In this document: positions 58,090 through 64,000 of the stretch, one piece after another
Numbering within the stretch: the stretch's first letter is position 1
Layout: each line of letters begins with the position of its first letter
Source of the DNA: Polytrichum commune
Taxonomy: Eukaryota > Streptophyta > Polytrichopsida > Polytrichales > Polytrichaceae
DNA length: 64,000 nt
Direction: 5' to 3'
Assembly: GCA_950295325.1 (NCBI GenBank)
Contig: OX485807.1
Coordinates: forward strand, 27,375,666 to 27,439,665
Notes under the pieces: generated by a model
The model's database searches: none
What the model was told of the DNA's origin: nothing
The model's input: the letters and a program-made list of their open reading frames with translations, nothing else
Translations under genes and position numbers: made by a program

Positions 58090-59365
58090 TATTCGATTCG
58101 GACGGAATTTGGGGGCTTATTGGGTTGAGATGCCGCTTGGCGTTTTGGAAGCACATTTATGTACCTGATTCCTGGATGCAAATGGCTGCTCTGGTATTTC
58201 AAATTGCATAGGTTTCAGCTGTGATGTGGGCGTCGCAGGAAACTCCCGCAGCATTTACACTAGCTAGCCGACGAGTCTGAATAGGTACTTCTGAGATTGT
58301 CTAAATTGTCTTTGAATATAGCCAGGGGGTCTCCGAAATTCAGCTTCCTCGTACGTTATCCACTCTACGTGATGAAATATAGAATCTGCTAGCAAGATTG
58401 CACCAAGAGGTTCCATTAGATAAATCAGATATGGATAGGTACTTTAATTTGCAACATCATTCATACGACGAAGGCCGGCCCGGGAGGAAGTAGAATGTGA
58501 TGTGCGGTTTATGATCATCGGGGAGGAATCACACTCAGGCGCGCCGCCAGTTTCAATTCACAGATACTGCTTTTGTGTGTGGTAGATTTTCTGATGATGC
58601 GAGGATAGCAATATTTCCCAAGCTGGCACTACCTTAGCTAGTGGGTGGGCAACAAGAGTTTTGATTTCATCACGGTGCCCTACTAAAACCTCGGTTGTCA
58701 AACCCACAAAAATAGAATTTTCGAATCAGAGACGCCGTGCTGAAGTACGAAATTGAAGTGGAGGTGTTATAATCAACGACCCAGCTTTACCAATACCCTT
58801 CCTCACCCAAGCATGCCTTTCGGTGACATATATATTGCATTTAACTTCTGATAACGGCAACGCCTCTGACATGACGAACTCGCACAACAGATGCAAAGTG
58901 TAACTAACCCTTCACGGAATCCTCTAAACGTAGATTCAGATTCAAGGTGCAAGAAAGAAAAATCGACGACCTAATCTCTGTGCGAAAACAAGGGACTGAA
59001 AGCGGCGGAAGTGGAAGAAGGACGTCCCGACAGAGGTGAGATCCGCTACTTACTGGCGATGGCGGTGGTAAATGAAGCATGATTTCAGAGCAGGTTGAAG
59101 CTCCGTGATTGCCCCAGTTGTTGCAGGTTGAAGCCCCGAGGAGGGAGATTCAAACTCGTTACAAGGAGTGAAGGAGGCTGGAAAACTATATAGTAGTTAT
59201 GTTGTAACCCGTGACCTCAACTTACAATTCGAATTTGCAGTTGAACAATCGAGTCAACCACCATCGGACACCGCACACGCTCCCATCGAGGGCCGTTGTT
59301 GAGTCCTCGTTCCAACTTGAATTTTTTTTCTGGTTAATTCCTCACTCGGTTTCCCACGAGTCCTC
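58090..59365. other. WRKY upstream region, no gene
   Basis: Likely promoter and distal flank. No open frame of note. Nothing repetitive was recognised apart from the short repeat just proximal to it. Confidence 0.5.
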
Positions 59366-59380
59366 AGTCAAAGCTTGACC
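59366..59380. promoter_or_regulatory. Inverted W-box pair
   Basis: AGTCAAAGCTTGACC contains TTGAC on both strands around AAGCTT, the arrangement bound by WRKY proteins. It lies about 1.46 kb upstream of the WRKY start. Whether it acts on that gene is a guess. Confidence 0.25.
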
Positions 59381-59547
59381 AGCATGGCTCCAGAATGTGG
59401 ATGACATGGTCATTCTTCAGGGCCCATGGAGCCTCATGGAGGGACCCATCATCGTGCACACGGATTTCCTTCTTTCCTTCGCGTTTGCGACCCAATGTAT
59501 GACTGTGGTACATAGTGTTGGTTTTAGGCATTGTGCCTACATGATGC

Positions 59548-59866
59548 TCCCTTCCTGCCTAACTGTAGATTGGCCTAAGAATTCATTCTAAAAACACGGC
59601 TCTCACACCATTGACACGATCCAGTCCTGAGCCCAGTTGACAAATGACATGGCATGGTTTAAAAGTGCAGGTTGTAAACCTCAAGCACCGTACCAACCTC
59701 ATGCGCCCTTCCTACCTGACTTTAGATTAGCCTAATTTTTTTTTCTAAAAACATGGCCTTCACACCATGGACACGATCCAATCCTGAGCCCAGTTGGCAA
59801 ATGACATGGCATGGTTTAAAAGCGGAGGTTTTAAACCTCAAGCACTGACCCGCCCATCTGTACATA
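59548..59866. repeat. Tandem duplication, 157-bp unit
   Basis: 59548-59704 and 59705-59866 share CCCTTCCT(G/A)CCT, TTCTAAAAACA, GACACGATCCA, TCCTGAGCCCAGTTG, CAAATGACATGGCATGGTTT and AAACCTCAAGCAC. They look over 85% identical by eye. Confidence 0.85.
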
Positions 59867-59983
59867 GACATGAGGCAAGAGTGTAGGACCTTTAAAAGTG
59901 TTGCCTCCGGTCCTGTGATTGGTTGCTTTTTAGTCTTAGCTAGATGAGGGCACAAGGAGCTCCACTGACAAAAAACCGATGGT

Positions 59984-60240
59984 AAGATAAATGTTTGGAG
60001 TTAAATGAATATCTTATTCATTGCCAAAGTTGAGATTCGTGTTACTCGTTACATGGTCATGTAGGTCCTCCTAATTATGTTGACTATAGAGTCTCAAGTG
60101 ACAATAATAGTATATTGAACACGCAGTCCAAATACTTTAAACACATCGCTTTTACGTATCCATTCTTGGAGACCCACCAACTCAAACATCGGTATCCTAT
60201 TATTAAGTAACCGAATAAGGGTTGTCTACCTTGATATTTG
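59984..60240 (+). repeat. Dispersed repeat family R copy
   Basis: Homologous to 8100-8375 in word order (TTTGGAG, ATCTTATTCATTxCCAAAGT, CATGGTCAT, CAGTCCAA, AAGTAACC). It runs directly into the neighbouring CATGGTCATTC repeat. Confidence 0.6.
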
Positions 60241-61760
60241 TGTTCCTATTTGTTTTAATTGTCCAACTGCTACTAGTATAGTTATTTATTACAATCATGA
60301 TGTGGTCATTCCCTAGAGCTCATGGAGGGGCCCAAAGTACACACCGATTTCCATTCTTTCGTTCATGTTTGCAACTAAATGTATGACTATGGTACATAGT
60401 GTTGGTTTCAGTTGGCATGCCTACCTCATACATTTTGAAGTTCGAACCATCCAAATATAGAATTTGTGCTTTTGCTATTTTGTTTCACATGTCCAATAGG
60501 TATCCCTTATCATAACCAATGTTGAATCTATAGCAACACTAGGTATGTACTACAATTATGATAGGGTCATTCTCTAGACCTCATAGAGGAGCCCACCATG
60601 CGTATACGTTTGCAACTAGATATATGATTGTGGTAGTGTTGGTTTAGGCGTGACTACCTTATACATATTTAGGTTTGAGGGCGCAAGCATTGTCAAGTAC
60701 ACAACTCCATTACCCTTCATAGGTTTAAGTGAAAGTGATTCAAAACTATATGCTAACTTTGGATTTTATGAAGGAAAATTCATAAACATTTGATTAAAAA
60801 AAACATTAATCTACAAAGCCAGGAAATTTGTGTCAATAAATATAAATATAAATACAAATATAAATAAATCTACATATTTTAGACGATGGTGCAAGTAATG
60901 TGCAAGTAGATATATTGAACAAATAATTATCTAAAGTTTTACATTCTACATGATAAACAACATGATAAAATTACATTCTACAAATTTTTGTAATGGTGCC
61001 CTCAAGTTTATAATGAATTCAATCATCATGAAAAAAAATATTAAAATTAAAAAAAATCCAACTTCAAAATATTTAAGGTCATGAAATCTACATCTAAAAC
61101 CAGATTTAACCATTACCTTTTGAGCAATATTTCTAATGATGAGTTTTGAAGATCTCAACTTGATATTCTATATTTGAGTACTTAACACAACAATAAAGGT
61201 GACCATGAAAAAAAAAATTACAATTTAAACAATACTTTATAACTACTTTTAGGCGCTTGATAAAAAAAATTATGGTTTTAGCATTTTTCTGTATACTTGA
61301 CTATGCTTGCTCCCTTGAACCATCTTCACATGAAATTTATGCTCCTGGTGTTATTTTATAATTTGGCCAATTGCAACCCTATATCATAGCCAACATTGTT
61401 GAACTTAGAACCAATATTGTGTGCTACCATCATATAGATGTATGACGGACCGTGGTACAAACAAATTTGTTGGTGCTAGGAACTCCTAACTAAAGGGCAT
61501 AGTTGCTATCTAGACCTTTGATATACATGACTTTCCATGGCAGGCTACACTATGTGCACATGCATGTAGTTCCTTTCAAACTTGGCTTTTGCAACTAGAT
61601 GTATGATTATGGTACATAAGTGTTAGTTTGGATATGCCTAGGACCATATCTAGAAGTAGTGTTCAAGCCAAGCATTTTTTTGACATGTCTATTCTTGATT
61701 GAATACAAGGATGTAGTCTACTAACACTCATAATTGATGTTGTTGTCATTGACATTAAAC

Positions 61761-62117
61761 TGATGACAACATCCAACAATGGACACGTGTCACCTTGCAA
61801 TTAGTTGTGATAGAAACCTAGTAGTGGTTAGGCCAAACAAATTGAATTGGTTGACGTGTCTATTCATTATTGGATACGAATAGGCACAATCTCACTTGTA
61901 ATTGACTAGTATGGGTATGTGCCGTCTTGGCATGTTTCACCCATGATCTCCCATTTTTTTCAAACAGAGGATAATGGTACAAGGGAGCGGTGGAACAACA
62001 ATCTTAACATACATACACGTCCTTCATTGTATATTAGATGAACGATGCCATAGACAACTAACCACAACATCCAATAATGGAAATGTGTCACCTTACCATT
62101 GGCTATGATAGGCACCT
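61761..62117. repeat. Two ~55-bp direct repeats 300 bp apart
   Basis: 61761-61816 and 62059-62117 share ACAACATCCAA(C/T)AATGGA, TGTGTCACCTT, CATTGG/AATTAG and GTGATAG/ATGATAG. No element ends recognised. Confidence 0.5.
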
Positions 62118-62765
62118 TATACCTACCTCACTCTAACACATTGCAGCTTGATTAACAGTGACCAGGCTTCTCACATCCACTACCTAGTTCATATCTTCTA
62201 ACTAGATTAACATTAAGGGACACCGTAATGTTATCTAGATCACTATCAAGGCTTAAATTAAGGGTATCACCTTTAGGTACCCCATACTATGAGGAGTGCG
62301 CTTAAGAAGACTGATCAAACATAAAGCAATTTTCATCCGGACATTGATGTTTTTCACCAATTTGTAGAAACTGCAAGTCTAGTTCAATAAGACGCTCACA
62401 CTAATTTTGCAAGTGCAAATAGTTGTGGTCAATATCTTTCTGAGAGCAAAGCTATCATTCCTATTATAAATAGTCATTCATCATACTAATTTTATGCTCT
62501 TCAAGGTAGCATATAAGTGACTCTCTATAATCACCACCTGACCCTCCAACATACGTTGCCCCCTAGCCATAAAATAGCAAGGGTGCTCACGTTGTTGGGA
62601 ACCTGTCTAAAATCTCACATGGCATTGGGAATAATGAGATTAACGTGGTACTACCTCGTTGGAAACAGTGTCCGAGGGAAATTCTTAGGCATAATTGGTC
62701 GAGATCCTAATGTTTCCAAGTCCAACCAGTTACACATTAACATCTTTCGGTCTTTCTTTATGAAT
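62118..62765. other. No gene recognised
   Basis: An open frame of about 120 codons from 62517 begins with GTG and has no domain I recognise; treated as chance. Otherwise AT-rich intergenic DNA. Confidence 0.45.
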
Positions 62766-63110
62766 TTGAGGCCCTTGCCACACGAGAGGCAGAGAAAGTT
62801 TCACAACTTCCTCCAACATGGCACCTTGCCCAAGAAAAGTCTCCTTTTCCTCGTTTTTCTCCTTATATTGTGGACTTCCGGGCACTAGTGCCCAGTAGTT
62901 GCGAACTACATTTATTGTGCCATGTCACTCTACTTTATTGCCAAGTAGATCCCGAAGCAAGATCCAAAGCAAAATCCGAAGCTAAAAAGTCATTGTTGCC
63001 ACTCCCCATACTTCCTCTCATGTGGCAACCACTTGCTCATTTGAACCAATGCTATTCATCCAACTCACTACCGTTCATGCAAGTTTCCTCTCGTGTGGCA
63101 AGGGCCTCAA
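62766..63110. mobile_element. Possible TIR element with perfect 24-bp ends
   Basis: TTGAGGCCCTTGCCACACGA (continuing GAGG) at 62766-62789 is the exact reverse complement of 63087-63110. The enclosed length is 345 bp. A related word CTCTCATGTGGCA lies at 63016. No target duplication was confirmed. Confidence 0.45.
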
Positions 63111-63137
63111 GGTATGTTCTATAACCTCCTCTTGAAT

Positions 63138-63506
63138 GAATGATTGGTAATAATTTTCGTAAAGTCTGGAATTAAACTCGTTATTTCTTAAACTCAACCA
63201 GTTCATCTGTAACTAGTGGTCAACTCTCCCCATTCATTGGCACGAAACCATGGCCTCTCCTTCCAAAATCGACACATGCGTGTGCAGTCCAGAGCAAAGG
63301 TGACATATTAAGCATAAATGGCTCACACTTGATCCAAGACAACACCAACTCAAATACATGGTTTCCGTTTCCGACATGGTCATGTACGTGCTTGTCGATG
63401 AGATATATGATTGGGGAGAACTGGTAGTTAGTTACAGATGAACCGGTTGAGTTTGAGAAATAACCGGTTGAAGTTCAAGACTGCAGGAAGATTACCGATC
63501 ATTTTA
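63138..63506. mobile_element. MITE with ~75-bp inverted arms
   Basis: Left arm 63163-63237 (AACTCGTTATTTCT, AAACTCAACCAGTTCATCTG, TAACTAGT, CTCCCCA) pairs with 63407-63482 with few mismatches. Weaker pairing extends outward to TGATTGGTAAT / ATTACCGATCA. The internal part has no open frame. The last ~490 bp of the window hold only A/T-rich DNA. Confidence 0.7.
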
Positions 63507-64000
63507 GAAGAATCTATAGAAGAATGTACCCCAATTTAATAAAGGAAAACTGAAGGATGTCGCCAACATGTACCCAGTTGGACTTGCAAACACTCGGATC
63601 TCAACCGATCATGCCCAAAAATCTCCCCAATCACTGAATTAGACACCAACCAAAAAAAAATACACAACCCACAGCACAAAAGAGGATTTCCCCTTTTTCA
63701 TGGAGCAAGCAATATGTGCACTCTTTTTTTCCCAAATCCATCTGGTCAAGTTGTGCACATTCAACCGTCACCTTCTCCTAAGAGGAAAACTTCACCCAAA
63801 TTGGGCTTATATGTGAGAGATATTGGCTCCTAAATTTGGCTCCTACATTTGGGCAACACATGGAACCACCTCCCAAAACAAGCAATGCCAACTTAACAAA
63901 AAATTCTACATACTTGGAGCATGAGGTTTTTATGTGTTATTTTGGCCCACATGGTACTATAGCTCTCTAGCAGCTTGGGCAAAAAAAATTAATTAAAAGG

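Larger units (their letters stand above)
59397..61640. repeat. Diverged copies of a CATGGTCATTC...GTTGGTTT repeat
   Basis: Copies at about 59402-59545, 60299-60435, 60560-60660 and 61545-61635 share TGG(G)TCATTC, TTGC(A/G)AC(C/T)(A/C)(A/G)ATGTATGA, TGTGGTACATAGTGTTGGTTT and CCTAC(C/A)T. They diverge considerably. No protein is encoded; the open frame at 59397 is within a copy. Confidence 0.55.

Overview
This is a nuclear window from a land plant. The evidence is spliceosomal introns with GT-AG borders, a plastid transaldolase, a thylakoid-lumen protein, a pectin-degrading GH28 enzyme, a WRKY transcription factor, TTTAGGG telomere-type repeats and many MITE-like elements. Gene density is low (four ordinary host genes in 64 kb) and the gene-free parts consist largely of repeat sequence. 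The mobile-element proteins suggest a non-seed plant (bryophyte, lycophyte or fern), but I cannot fix the lineage from sequence alone.

Layout. 1-2.3 kb: repeats, including a GGGCC-end MITE with TTA target duplication. 2.36-8.66 kb (+): plastid transaldolase, 13 exons, one with a GC donor. 8.7-20.5 kb: no convincing gene; several related MITEs with TTA/TAA target duplications, a large foldback, a SINE-like tRNA-derived piece and a further TIR element. 21.2-22.4 kb: a three-copy repeat. 22.87-26.53 kb (+): secreted polygalacturonase, 8 exons. 29.63-34.06 kb (-): thylakoid-lumen protein of unknown function, 6 exons. 34.1-38.2 kb: AT-rich, repeats only. 54.97-57.91 kb (-): WRKY factor, 3 exons, with its last coding segment triplicated into the 3' flank. 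58-64 kb: repeats, no convincing gene.

The unusual region is 38.2-53.7 kb. On the minus strand it has a large multi-exon gene set: a ParB-like domain (LIDGQHS), a region resembling a degenerate beta-class DNA methyltransferase, an acidic/proline-rich linker, and an FCP1/NLI-type HAD phosphatase-like domain. In the opposite direction it has a transposase-like protein with the GHTHDDID signature (the DUF7869 type, from memory). Around and inside these genes are about 28 copies of a 22-bp palindrome: 10-bp arm GTTTGGGTCG, 2-bp variable centre, and the complementary arm. Copies lie in the two main introns, the intron leading into the last exon, the apparent 5' leader intron, upstream of both gene sets, and twice inside a coding exon where they are read through in frame. 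Both gene sets also carry one in-frame stop codon inside otherwise continuous reading frames, so this copy looks recently decayed. A ParB-like protein together with clustered palindromes recalls bacterial ParB/parS. That link is a hypothesis; the palindromes and reading frames are read directly.

All exon borders were read by eye from splice consensus, phase continuity and family motifs. No alignment or database search was run.
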